Part shown: one piece after another, positions 1 to 6,652 of the stretch | How the letters are laid out: each line of letters begins with the position of its first letter | Numbering within the stretch: position 1 is the first letter of the stretch | Origin: an uncultured Clostridia bacterium | GTDB taxonomy: Bacteria; Bacillota; Clostridia; Oscillospirales; Ruminococcaceae | DNA length: 10,328 bases | Assembly (NCBI GenBank): GCA_947625455.1 | Contig: CANQOJ010000071.1 | Span: forward strand, 1-10,328 | Direction of reading: 5' to 3' | Notes under the pieces: generated by a model | Databases searched by the model: none | Seen by the model: only the letters and a program-made list of their open reading frames with translations | What the model was told of the DNA's origin: nothing | Translations under genes and position numbers: made by a program

Positions 1-1167
1 GGTTGTGCCGTTGGGGAGTTTTGCTTCAAAATAAAGTATGTTATACCCAAAGCACACAAGCAGCGCCGCCGCTAAAGCTATTCCCGTTTCAAGCGTTGCG
101 GCTTTGTTTCTTGTCATATGAAATCCGTCCATAAATGATGAAACGACAGCTTCCATTATTGAAACCGAGCTTGTCAGTGCCGCAAAAAGCACCATTGCGA
201 AAAACAAAATGCCTACAAATCTGCCGATACCGCCCATTGCCGCAAATACTTTCGGCATCATCACAAACAGCAACCCAGGACCTGACGCAGCCATGCCCTC
301 GTTGCCCTCAAACGCATACACGGCGGGAATTATCATAACTCCCGCAAGGAATGCAACGATTGTGTCGAATATTTCTATGCGGTTTATTGATGTTTTCAGG
401 TTAGCGTCGTCATGTACATAAGAGCCGTATGTAATCATTATGCCCATTGCTACGCTTAAGCTGAAAAACAGCTGTCCCATGGCGTCAAGCAATGTCGAAA
501 TAAAACTTCCGAAAGTGAGCGAAGAAAAGTTGGGTATAACAAACTTTCCAAGCCCCTGCAAGCCCGTCCTTGTCACTCCTTCTTCGTCAGTATGCGTTAT
601 CGTCAGCGAAAATACCGCGATAACCACAACAAGCACCAGCAAAACAGGCATTAACACCTTTGACATGGCTTCAATGCCGTTGTTTACACCGCGGAAAACT
701 ATAAATGCCGTTGCTGCAAGGAAAATGACCATCATTATCACAGGCTCTGCGCCGCCTGAAATAAAGTCCGTAAAATAACCGTCCTGCGCGGCGTTAAGAC
801 CGTCGCCCGTTATGAATGCAAACAGATATTTTATTACCCAGCCTCCTATCGCGCAATAATATGGCAATATTATAACAGGAACAATGCACGCAATAACTCC
901 CAGCGGTTTCCACTTTTTACTGAGTTTTCCGTATGCCGTAAGCGGGCTTTGCTTGGTCATTCTGCCGATTGAAATTTCGGTTATCAACAGCGTAAATCCG
1001 AATGTAACCGCTAATATGATGTAAATAACAAGAAACAATCCCCCGCCGTCCTTTGCCGCAAGATAAGGAAATCTCCAGATATTTCCAAGTCCTACCGCAC
1101 TGCCTGCCGCAGCAAGCACAAACCCAAGCGAGCCTTTAAAAGAATGCCGCTTATTCGATTTTTCCAT
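1..1167 (-). CDS. Sodium:neurotransmitter symporter (NSS/SNF) family transporter, C-terminus beyond window
   Basis: Inner-membrane Na+-coupled symporter of the LeuT/Tyt1/MhsT type, which takes up amino acids or related amines; the substrate cannot be told from sequence. The visible 389 residues run to base 1 without a stop, so the C-terminus is missing (bacterial members are about 440-520 aa). Residues 19-35 hold the hallmark TM1 stretch AVGLGNIWRFPY. By hand alignment to LeuT, Na1 ligands correspond to A24, N29 and S236, and Na2 ligands to G22, V25, T332 and S333 (ALTSSVSIMEA, TM8). TM6 is at about 227-251, with an ITYGSYV end. In TM7 the position of LeuT N286 is Asp268, and the position of the chloride-replacing E290 is Ala272; a TM7 acidic residue fits Cl(-)-independent transport. 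At least nine hydrophobic segments are visible. The start ATG at 1167 follows a GGAGGT site (1173-1178). It lies downstream of a terminator-like hairpin and may have its own promoter. Confidence 0.95.
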   Translation of the reverse strand, partial: MEKSNKRHSFKGSLGFVLAAAGSAVGLGNIWRFPYLAAKDGGGLFLVIYIILAVTFGFTLLITEISIGRMTKQSPLTAYGKLSKKWKPLGVIACIVPVIILPYYCAIGGWVIKYLFAFITGDGLNAAQDGYFTDFISGGAEPVIMMVIFLAATAFIVFRGVNNGIEAMSKVLMPVLLVLVVVIAVFSLTITHTDEEGVTRTGLQGLGKFVIPNFSSLTFGSFISTLLDAMGQLFFSLSVAMGIMITYGSYVHDDANLKTSINRIEIFDTIVAFLAGVMIIPAVYAFEGNEGMAASGPGLLFVMMPKVFAAMGGIGRFVGILFFAMVLFAALTSSVSIMEAVVSSFMDGFHMTRNKAATLETGIALAAALLVCFGYNILYFEAKLPNGTT

Positions 1168-1198
1168 AAATTACCTCCAACAACCATACCTGTTTTAC

Positions 1199-1227
1199 AA
1201 AAGGAGCGTTGTTTGTGCGCTCCTTTT
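1199..1227 (-). terminator. Hairpin terminator after the 154-aa gene
   Basis: A perfect 10-bp stem, AAAAGGAGCG (1199-1208) with CGCTCCTTTT (1218-1227), closes a 9-nt loop. It begins 7 nt after the stop codon of the gene ending at 1235. On the minus strand the descending arm ends in TTTT and continues GTAAAA, so the U-tract is short. It would end the carB-SUKH-154 aa transcript. Because the transporter start lies only 31 bp further on, partial read-through or a role as a leader hairpin is also possible. Confidence 0.7.
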
Positions 1228-1231
1228 GATT

Positions 1232-1260
1232 ATTTTACAATATCCACGCCTGAACATCAA
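1232..1260 (-). promoter_or_regulatory. Candidate sigma-A promoter for the NSS transporter gene
   Basis: On the minus strand TTGATG (1255-1260) and TAAAAT (1232-1237) are separated by exactly 17 bp. This overlaps the last codons of the preceding gene and would start RNA near 1225, inside the hairpin at 1199-1227. The -10 is good (5/6) and the -35 only fair (4/6). It is proposed mainly because the transporter gene follows a terminator-like hairpin and no other room for a promoter exists. Confidence 0.4.
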
Positions 1261-1699
1261 TTCCAAGAAACTTTTTATCTCTGAAACCTATGCAAATTCC
1301 CTGGTCGCCGTTTGCTTTGCAGTCGCCGTAAAACCCTATTTCGGGATAAACAAAGCCGTCCTTTGACTTAGTGATTTTGCTGATATTAACGGCAATGGCG
1401 AAGATTTTGATTTCCTTTTCAACTTGTTCCTCGGTGACGTGTTTATTTCTGCCTATATTGTCATACTCGTCATTGACATATTCGGCAATCTGCTTTCTGT
1501 AATCCTCAATCTTCACGTTTTCTATAAACCAGTTAAGGCAGGCAATTTCCTTTTCCGACAATGCGAAATTGCGAGGTTTATAATGTCCTGTCTCGTCAAA
1601 CTTATTGTCGCCTGTTGAAAAGACTTCAACCTTTTTCCGCTTTCCGAAAAGTTCGATGTAAATAGAGTCATAATTGTTCAGTTGTTCAATAGGTTTCAT
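1235..1699 (-). CDS. Uncharacterised 154-aa protein, possible immunity-associated DUF
   Basis: A soluble protein of 154 aa with no signal peptide or membrane segment. I do not recognise it firmly. The order of features is an N-terminal strand-rich part (residues 8-30), a helix pair with the phrase LSEKEIACLNWFIEN (47-61), a charged helix around 88-108, and a C-terminal strand block with PEIGFYGDCK (119-128) and GIGFRDKK-like residues (134-143) ending WIL. This resembles, by memory only, small domains (DUF2004/DUF6985 type) often found with SUKH proteins in polymorphic-toxin immunity clusters; low certainty. The ATG is supported by a GGAGGT site at 1705-1710. It begins 26 nt after the SUKH gene, so the two are almost certainly co-transcribed, and a hairpin terminator follows its stop. 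Confidence 0.75.
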   Translation of the reverse strand: MKPIEQLNNYDSIYIELFGKRKKVEVFSTGDNKFDETGHYKPRNFALSEKEIACLNWFIENVKIEDYRKQIAEYVNDEYDNIGRNKHVTEEQVEKEIKIFAIAVNISKITKSKDGFVYPEIGFYGDCKANGDQGICIGFRDKKFLGIDVQAWIL

Positions 1700-1725
1700 T
1701 TTTTACCTCCTAAAATCTTGAAAAG

Positions 1726-2142
1726 TCAAATTTCATCATGATAATACCTTGTGATAAGTTCTGTAATGCTCTTAGCTGCGGGTTTCAAGCGAAATTCTTC
1801 ATGCTCCCAAATATAAATTACGTTATCATCAGTTTCGGTGTCGTAGCAATAATAATCGCCGCAGCCGTTTGTTGCAAAGAAAATCAGCTTGTCCAAATCT
1901 TTTGCAAATTCTTCGTTTTCTTCTTTCATTTGTCTGTTCAACTTTGCGTTTTTGACAATCTCTTTTGCTGACAGCAACAGCCATTTATCGCCGTTTAATT
2001 CCCTCAGAAGATTTTTGAGTTCATTTGGAAACGCATATCCCGTTTCTTTTTCGGCATTTTTGATTTCAATTTCGGAACACGGCGGCTGAATTTTCACAAA
2101 CCTATTATCCTTTGATAATTCCGCAATCAATTCCCGATACAT
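1726..2142 (-). CDS. SMI1/KNR4 (SUKH) family protein
   Basis: A 138-aa cytoplasmic protein with a single SUKH-type domain. Visible family traits are the N-terminal ISxxEIxxAExETG-like helix (residues 23-36), the FPNELKNLLRELNG block (38-51), FFATNGCGDYYCYD (88-101), the IWEHEE strand-turn (111-116), and a C-terminal ITELITRYY helix (126-134). In bacteria, SUKH proteins mostly act as immunity proteins against secreted nuclease or deaminase toxins; some are solitary with unknown roles. No toxin gene lies in this window. The ATG at 2142 has an AGAGGA site 6 nt upstream (2149-2154). It starts only 17 nt after carB with no terminator between, so it appears to depend on the carB promoter. The family call is fairly sure, the function open. 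Confidence 0.85.
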   Translation of the reverse strand: MYRELIAELSKDNRFVKIQPPCSEIEIKNAEKETGYAFPNELKNLLRELNGDKWLLLSAKEIVKNAKLNRQMKEENEEFAKDLDKLIFFATNGCGDYYCYDTETDDNVIYIWEHEEFRLKPAAKSITELITRYYHDEI

Positions 2143-2159
2143 AAGTTATCCTCTGAAAA

Positions 2160-5100
2160 TCACTTGATGTCCGCGTGGTGCGCCTGAAGCGACTTCACTC
2201 CGAAATGCGTGTTTTCCTTTATCGCGCGTATGCCCTCTGCGCTTGCTTTTGCGGCAGCCATTGTGGTTATATACGGCACGCGGTGTTTTATCGCGGCTTT
2301 GCGGATATAGCTGTCGTCATGTGCGCTTGTTTTGCCTGCGGGAGTGTTGATTATGAGCTGAATTTGCCCGTTTGCAATTTCGTCTGCTATATTCGGTCTG
2401 CCCTCGTACAGCTTGAAGATTTTCTCTACGGGAATGCCCGCGTCCTTTATCATGCTGTAGGACGCGCCTGTTGCAACTATCTTAAATCCAAGGTCGCTGA
2501 ACGCTTTTGCTATCTCGATAAGTTCAGGCTTATCGCGGTCGCAGACGCTTAACAACACCGTGCCCTCGTCAGGAAGCCTTGTCTGTGTAGCTTCCTGCGC
2601 CTTGTAATATGCCTCGCCGAATGTCGGCGCAATACCAAGCACCTCGCCTGTTGAACGCATTTCGGGACCTAACAGCGGATCAACTTCCGGGAACATATTA
2701 AACGGGAATACCGCTTCTTTTACGCCGTAATGGCTGATTGCACGGTCATGCAATTCGGGCACGGGCGATTTTCTTCCCGTAAGCGGAGATGTTATAATAT
2801 CCGTCGCAAGTCTCACCATATTTATATCGCAGACCTTTGAAACAAGAGGCACGGTACGCGACGCGCGGGGATTTGCTTCAAGAACGAACACCGTATCGCC
2901 CTCTATGGCATACTGCATGTTCATAAGCCCCTTTACGCCCATTTCAACGGCAATTTTCCTTGTATAGTCCTTAATGGTTTCAATATGCTTCTGCGAGAGA
3001 TTTTTTGCGGGGAGTATGCAAGCCGAATCTCCCGAATGTATTCCCGCGAGTTCAATATGTTCCATAACCGCGGGAACAAAGCAGTGTTCGCCGTCTGAAA
3101 CAGCGTCCGCTTCGCATTCTGTCGCATGATTTAAGAAACGGTCAATCAGAATAGGACGGTCGGGTGTTACGCCGACTGCCGCCGACATATATACCCTCAT
3201 CATCTCGTCGTCATGAACAACTTCCATTCCGCGTCCTCCAAGAACATAAGACGGGCGCACCATAACGGGATAGCCTATCCTGTTTGCGATTTCAAGTGCT
3301 TCGTCAACATTTACCGCCATTCCGCTTTCGGGCATGGGAATTTCAAGCTTGTTCATCATCTCGCGGAACAAATCTCTGTCCTCCGCTTCGTCAATGGTTT
3401 CGGGAGAAGTTCCGAGGATATTCACGCCGTATTTCTTCAAATCGCCCGCGAGATTAAGCGGAGTTTGTCCGCCGAACTGCGCGATAACCCCAACGGGTTT
3501 TTCTTTTTCGTAAATTGACAGCACGTCCTCCAAAGTAAGCGGTTCAAAATACAGCTTATCCGAGGTGTCATAGTCGGTAGAAACTGTTTCGGGGTTGCAG
3601 TTTACGATAATTGACTCAAATCCGAGTTTCTTAAGCGCAAGCGCCGCATGAACACAGCAATAGTCGAACTCAATGCCCTGTCCTATTCTGTTAGGACCTC
3701 CGCCCAAAATCATAATCTTCGGCTTGTCGGTATTGACGGGGCTTTTATCTTCAGAAAGGTTATATGTTGAATAGTAATACGCGCTGTCCTGCGTACCGCT
3801 TACATGAACGCCTTCCCATGCCTCGCGTATGCCTGCTTTAAGGCGTGCGTTTCTTATCTCCTCTTCGGAAACAGAAAGAAGCTGACTTAAATATCTGTCG
3901 GAGAAACCGTCCTGCTTTGCCTTTTTCAGCACATCTGCAGTCGGTATACTGCCCTTTAACTTAAGCAACTCGTTTTCTTCATCGACAAGTTCTTTCATCT
4001 GTTCAATAAACCAGTGCTTGATTTTCGTCAGCTGATATATTTCCTCAACAGTTGCGCCCTTGCGCAAAGCTTCGTAGATGATAAACTGCCTTTCGCTTGA
4101 AATAGTACGGAGTTTATCAAGAAGTTCATCTTTTGAAAGTTCATGAAAATCACACGCAAACCCCAAGCCGTATCTTCCTGTTTCAAGACTGCGGATTGCT
4201 TTCTGGAAAGCCTCTTTATAGGTCTTGCCTATGCTCATTACCTCGCCGACTGCTTTCATCTGCGTTCCGAGTTTGTTTTCGGCATTCTTGAACTTTTCAA
4301 ATGCCCACCTTGCGAACTTAATTACCACATAGTCGCCGCCGGGCTTGTATTTGTCGAGCGTTCCGTACTTGCCGCAAGGTATCTCGTCAAGCGTAAGACC
4401 GCACGCGAGCATTGCCGAAACAAGAGCGATAGGAAATCCTGTTGCTTTTGAGGCAAGCGCGGAAGAACGAGATGTTCTAGGGTTGATTTCAATGACGATA
4501 ACTCTGCCCGTTTCGGGATCGCGGGCAAACTGACAGTTGCACCCGCCTATAACCTGAATTGCTTCAACTATCTTGTAAGCCTGACGCTGTAAGTCAAGCT
4601 GAACATCTTCGGGAATTGTCAGCATGGGCGCTGAACAGAACGAATCGCCCGTATGAACGCCGACGGGATCGATATTTTCAATAAAGCAGACAGTGATTAT
4701 ATTGTTTTTCTCGTCGCGGACAACTTCAAGTTCAAGTTCTTCCCAACCGCTTATGCACTCCTCTACAAGCACCTGCCCGACAAGGCTTGCCTGAAGTCCT
4801 CTAGCGCATACTACTTTCAGTTCGTCAACATTGTACACCATTCCTCCGCCTGCGCCGCCCATTGTATAAGCGGGACGGAGAACAACGGGATAACGGAGTT
4901 TTTCAGCGATTTTAACCGCGTCATCAACAGAATACGCAACCTCGCTTCTCGCCATTTCAATGCCAAGATTTTCCATAGTATGCTTGAACTCAATTCTGTC
5001 CTCGCCTCTGCGGATAGCGTCAATCTTAACGCCTATTACCTTAACGCCGTACTTGTCGAGAACGCCTGCCGCGCCAAGTTCCGAACAGAGATTAAGACCT

Positions 5101-5381
5101 GACTGACCGCCCAAATTCGGCAAAAGCGCATCGGGGCGTTCCTTTTCGATAATCTGCGTCAATCTGTCGAGATTAAGCGGTTCGATATAGGTTATGTCCG
5201 CAACATCGGGATCCGTCATAATTGTCGCGGGGTTTGAGTTTACAAGAACAATTTCGTAGCCAAGCTTTTTCAGAGCCTTGCACGCCTGTGTACCCGAATA
5301 GTCAAACTCGCAGGCTTGTCCTATAATTATAGGACCTGAACCGATGATAAGAATTTTGTTGATGTCCTGTTTCTTTGGCAT
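2160..5381 (-). CDS. carB: Carbamoyl-phosphate synthase large subunit
   Basis: Makes carbamoyl phosphate from bicarbonate, two ATP and ammonia channelled from glutamine by CarA; it feeds pyrimidine and arginine synthesis in the cytoplasm. At 1073 aa it is full length. Layout: first ATP-grasp (carboxyphosphate) half with R129, R169, GGAGGG (175-180), GVHTGDS (241-247) and EINPR (298-302); oligomerisation domain (about 400-550); second ATP-grasp (carbamate) half, opening with GGGPNRIGQGIEFDY and containing SYVLGGRGMEVV and EANPRASR; and a C-terminal MGS-like allosteric domain (about 938-1073) with NTPAGK and DDSYIRKAAI. The start MPKKQDINKI is chosen over an upstream in-frame TTG (5447), because it has a GGAG site and matches the family N-terminus. 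carA is not adjacent, unlike the usual carAB order. The gene has its own promoter, and two small genes follow within the same transcript. Confidence 0.98.
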   Translation of the reverse strand: MPKKQDINKILIIGSGPIIIGQACEFDYSGTQACKALKKLGYEIVLVNSNPATIMTDPDVADITYIEPLNLDRLTQIIEKERPDALLPNLGGQSGLNLCSELGAAGVLDKYGVKVIGVKIDAIRRGEDRIEFKHTMENLGIEMARSEVAYSVDDAVKIAEKLRYPVVLRPAYTMGGAGGGMVYNVDELKVVCARGLQASLVGQVLVEECISGWEELELEVVRDEKNNIITVCFIENIDPVGVHTGDSFCSAPMLTIPEDVQLDLQRQAYKIVEAIQVIGGCNCQFARDPETGRVIVIEINPRTSRSSALASKATGFPIALVSAMLACGLTLDEIPCGKYGTLDKYKPGGDYVVIKFARWAFEKFKNAENKLGTQMKAVGEVMSIGKTYKEAFQKAIRSLETGRYGLGFACDFHELSKDELLDKLRTISSERQFIIYEALRKGATVEEIYQLTKIKHWFIEQMKELVDEENELLKLKGSIPTADVLKKAKQDGFSDRYLSQLLSVSEEEIRNARLKAGIREAWEGVHVSGTQDSAYYYSTYNLSEDKSPVNTDKPKIMILGGGPNRIGQGIEFDYCCVHAALALKKLGFESIIVNCNPETVSTDYDTSDKLYFEPLTLEDVLSIYEKEKPVGVIAQFGGQTPLNLAGDLKKYGVNILGTSPETIDEAEDRDLFREMMNKLEIPMPESGMAVNVDEALEIANRIGYPVMVRPSYVLGGRGMEVVHDDEMMRVYMSAAVGVTPDRPILIDRFLNHATECEADAVSDGEHCFVPAVMEHIELAGIHSGDSACILPAKNLSQKHIETIKDYTRKIAVEMGVKGLMNMQYAIEGDTVFVLEANPRASRTVPLVSKVCDINMVRLATDIITSPLTGRKSPVPELHDRAISHYGVKEAVFPFNMFPEVDPLLGPEMRSTGEVLGIAPTFGEAYYKAQEATQTRLPDEGTVLLSVCDRDKPELIEIAKAFSDLGFKIVATGASYSMIKDAGIPVEKIFKLYEGRPNIADEIANGQIQLIINTPAGKTSAHDDSYIRKAAIKHRVPYITTMAAAKASAEGIRAIKENTHFGVKSLQAHHADIK

Positions 5382-5391
5382 AATTGAATAA

Positions 5392-5395
5392 CTCC
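5392..5395 (-). promoter_or_regulatory. Ribosome binding site deciding the carB start
   Basis: GGAG (minus strand, within GAACGGAGTT) lies 10 nt before the ATG at 5381. The alternative TTG start at 5447 has no Shine-Dalgarno sequence and would lie only about 10 nt from the predicted transcription start. Confidence 0.7.
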
Positions 5396-5428
5396 GTTCC
5401 CGTACATAATACGTTATATTTTTCTGTC

Positions 5429-5444
5429 TGCAAGTTTCCTTGCA
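5429..5444 (-). promoter_or_regulatory. Small GAAA-loop hairpin in the carB leader
   Basis: On the minus strand TGCAAG-GAAA-CTTGCA forms a 6-bp stem with a GNRA tetraloop, about 12 nt after the predicted transcription start and 48 nt before the carB ATG. It may stabilise the 5' end of the mRNA or bind a regulator. It has neither a U-tract nor the features of a PyrR attenuator that I could identify. Confidence 0.4.
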
Positions 5445-5462
5445 CAATATACACTATCTATA

Positions 5463-5491
5463 ATCATAACATATTTTTCACAAAATTTCAA
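5463..5491 (-). promoter_or_regulatory. Sigma-A-like promoter of carB
   Basis: On the minus strand TTGAAA (5486-5491) and TATGAT (5463-5468) are separated by exactly 17 bp, and the -10 is preceded by TG one base upstream (an extended -10, TGTTATGAT). Transcription would begin near 5456, giving a leader of about 75 nt. It drives carB and, by the lack of gaps, the two small genes after it. Confidence 0.75.
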
Positions 5492-5545
5492 GTCCATATG
5501 GGCAAAAAAACCAAATTTTGAAAATTTTCTTAAATAGTTTACCAT

Positions 5546-5574
5546 TTGTTAAAGTATTTGTGATAGAATATAAA
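5546..5574 (+). promoter_or_regulatory. Sigma-A-like promoter of the lipid kinase gene
   Basis: TTGTTA (5546-5551) and TATAAA (5569-5574) are spaced by 17 bp; the predicted transcript starts near 5581, about 20 nt before the ATG. It diverges from the carB promoter, and the two -35 boxes are about 55 bp apart, so a shared regulator is possible but not shown. Confidence 0.6.
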
Positions 5575-5588
5575 TATCAGTTTAAGAC

Positions 5589-5593
5589 GGAGG
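5589..5593 (+). promoter_or_regulatory. Ribosome binding site deciding the lipid kinase start
   Basis: GGAGG with an 8-nt spacer to the ATG at 5602. An in-frame TTG at 5518 would add 28 residues, but it lies upstream of the predicted promoter and has no such site. Confidence 0.8.
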
Positions 5594-5601
5594 AAATAAT
5601 T

Positions 5602-6498
5602 ATGCGAAAAAAGCTTTTGCTTGTATATAATCCCGTATCGGGAAACGGAGGGATACTTTCTTCGCTTGCCGAGGTTATCTCAATATTCACCGCGGCAGGC
5701 TATGACGTCACCGCGCACCCTACTTCACATCAGGGTGACGGAATGGAGTTTATAGGTCAGTATGCCGGAAATTTCGACCTTGTGTGCACCTGCGGAGGAG
5801 ACGGCATGCTTCATGAACTGTTCTGCGGAATGAAAGGGCATGACGGAAAATGCGCATACATTCCAACGGGCACGGTAAATGACTTCGCAACTTCCATGAA
5901 AATCCCGAAAAACATACCCGAAGCGGCGAAAATGATTGTTGAGGAAAATTACAGGAAAATTGACGTCGGAGAGATAAACGGAATGCGGTTTGCGTATATC
6001 GCGGCATTCGGCGTGTTCACTGAAGTCAGCTATTCGACAAGCCATAACCTGAAAAGCGTTCTGGGATCGTTCGCGTATTTTCTTGAGGGCATGAAACGCT
6101 TTGATCCCAACTATTTCGGAGAAAAATCCGCAAAGCTTAAAATCACCTGCAACGGTGAAACATACGAAGATCAGTTCTCGTTTGGAATGGCAGGCAACAC
6201 GCTTTCTGTCGCAGGTTCTACGCTCACAGTACCGTCAGACGCGTCTATGGAGGACGGTCAGCTTGACTTTCTGTTTATTAAAACGCCGAAATCGCTTGCC
6301 GATTATGATAAAATCCGCATGGCGCTTACAAACGAGGACAAGCCTTGCGAGAACATCCTGAGACTGCGTTCGGACAAACTTGTCCTGGAAGCAGAAACAC
6401 CCGTGGACTGGGACCTCGACGGCGAATTTGGTGGAAATTTCGCGAAGGCTGTCTTTTCTGTCAATAAGCAGGAAATTACCATAGCTTCCAAAGAGTAA
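5602..6498 (+). CDS. DagK/YegS-family lipid (diacylglycerol) kinase
   Basis: A 298-aa enzyme of the DAGK_cat superfamily, which transfers the ATP gamma-phosphate to a lipid hydroxyl, usually diacylglycerol, at the cytoplasmic face of the membrane. It recycles lipid to phosphatidic acid. Visible motifs: VYNPVSG (residues 8-14), the nucleotide-binding CGGDGMLHE (64-72), PTGTVNDFA (88-96), a KSVLGSFAYFLEGMK segment (151-165), MEDGQLDFLF (216-225) and DLDGE (271-275), whose Glu corresponds to the proposed catalytic base of DgkB enzymes. Length is typical (about 290-310 aa). The usual GGDGT is GGDGM here, a mild departure. DgkB itself or a related lipid kinase of unknown substrate are both possible; I therefore give no symbol. 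It stands alone on the plus strand between divergent carB and convergent upp. Confidence 0.95.
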   Translation: MRKKLLLVYNPVSGNGGILSSLAEVISIFTAAGYDVTAHPTSHQGDGMEFIGQYAGNFDLVCTCGGDGMLHELFCGMKGHDGKCAYIPTGTVNDFATSMKIPKNIPEAAKMIVEENYRKIDVGEINGMRFAYIAAFGVFTEVSYSTSHNLKSVLGSFAYFLEGMKRFDPNYFGEKSAKLKITCNGETYEDQFSFGMAGNTLSVAGSTLTVPSDASMEDGQLDFLFIKTPKSLADYDKIRMALTNEDKPCENILRLRSDKLVLEAETPVDWDLDGEFGGNFAKAVFSVNKQEITIASKE

Positions 6499-6500
6499 AG

Positions 6501-6535
6501 GAACTAAGAGCGCAAGGCGAACTAAGAACGCAAGG
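6501..6535 (+). repeat. Tandem direct repeat, 2 x 18 bp
   Basis: GAACTAAGAGCGCAAGG (6501-6517) and GAACTAAGAACGCAAGG (6519-6535) differ at one base and have an 18-bp period. They begin 2 bp after the lipid kinase stop codon and run into the left arm of the long hairpin at 6532-6565. No function can be assigned. Confidence 0.8.
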
Positions 6536-6565
6536 GGGAAACCTTTTGAAAAAGGTTTCCCCCTT
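6532..6565 (+). terminator. Long hairpin with conserved tail, copy 1 (after the lipid kinase)
   Basis: The left arm 6532-6547 (AAGGGGGAAACCTTTT) pairs perfectly with 6550-6565; in practice this is a 15-bp stem with a TGAA loop. It is followed by GAACCCCTTTCTAAAACTTT (6566-6585), not a plain U-tract. Position 34 nt after the kinase stop suggests transcription termination or 3'-end protection. Its shape and tail match the element at 6653-6721 in reverse orientation, so it appears to be a dispersed repeat family rather than a one-off terminator. Confidence 0.7.
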
Positions 6566-6592
6566 GAACCCCTTTCTAAAACTTTCATTATG

Positions 6593-6618
6593 GTTGGTGG
6601 CGATAAAGTTCTTTGACA
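6593..6618 (-). repeat. Possible truncated copy of the repeat tail
   Basis: The plus-strand stretch TTGGTGGCGATAAAGTTCTT, continuing TGACA, resembles the stretch at 6653-6676 (GTTGGCG..TATAAAGTTTTTGA) in the same orientation. It could be the remnant of a third element that lacks the hairpin. The similarity is short and gapped. Confidence 0.35.
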
Positions 6619-6652
6619 CCTAATAGAAAAAGAGCATTAAGTTCAAAGCAAC

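Noticed and set aside
1235..2142. Toxin-antitoxin or defence system formed by the two small genes
   Set aside because: Neither protein shows toxin, nuclease or DNA-binding motifs; the SUKH protein is an immunity-type fold and no partner toxin is present in the window.
4653..5102. Long plus-strand open frames opposite carB, and similar ones opposite fhs (for example 9810-10262)
   Set aside because: They are antisense to strongly conserved protein genes, lack ribosome binding sites, and show no recognisable domain; they follow from the codon bias of the real genes.
5382..5447. Longer carB reading frame starting at a TTG (22 extra codons)
   Set aside because: No ribosome binding site, lies at the very start of the predicted transcript, contains the leader hairpin, and does not match the CarB family N-terminus.
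5381..5456. PyrR-type attenuator in the carB leader
   Set aside because: The leader is only about 75 nt, has no terminator with a U-tract, and I see no PyrR-binding hairpin sequence.
5518..5601. Longer lipid kinase reading frame starting at a TTG (28 extra codons)
   Set aside because: It begins upstream of the predicted promoter and lacks a ribosome binding site, while the ATG at 5602 has a strong one and the family-typical start.
6613..6641. Perfect -35 sequence TTGACA at 6613-6618
   Set aside because: At 16-18 bp spacing the -10 candidates (CATTAA, ATTAAG, TTAAGT) are poor, and no gene follows on the plus strand before the converging upp gene.
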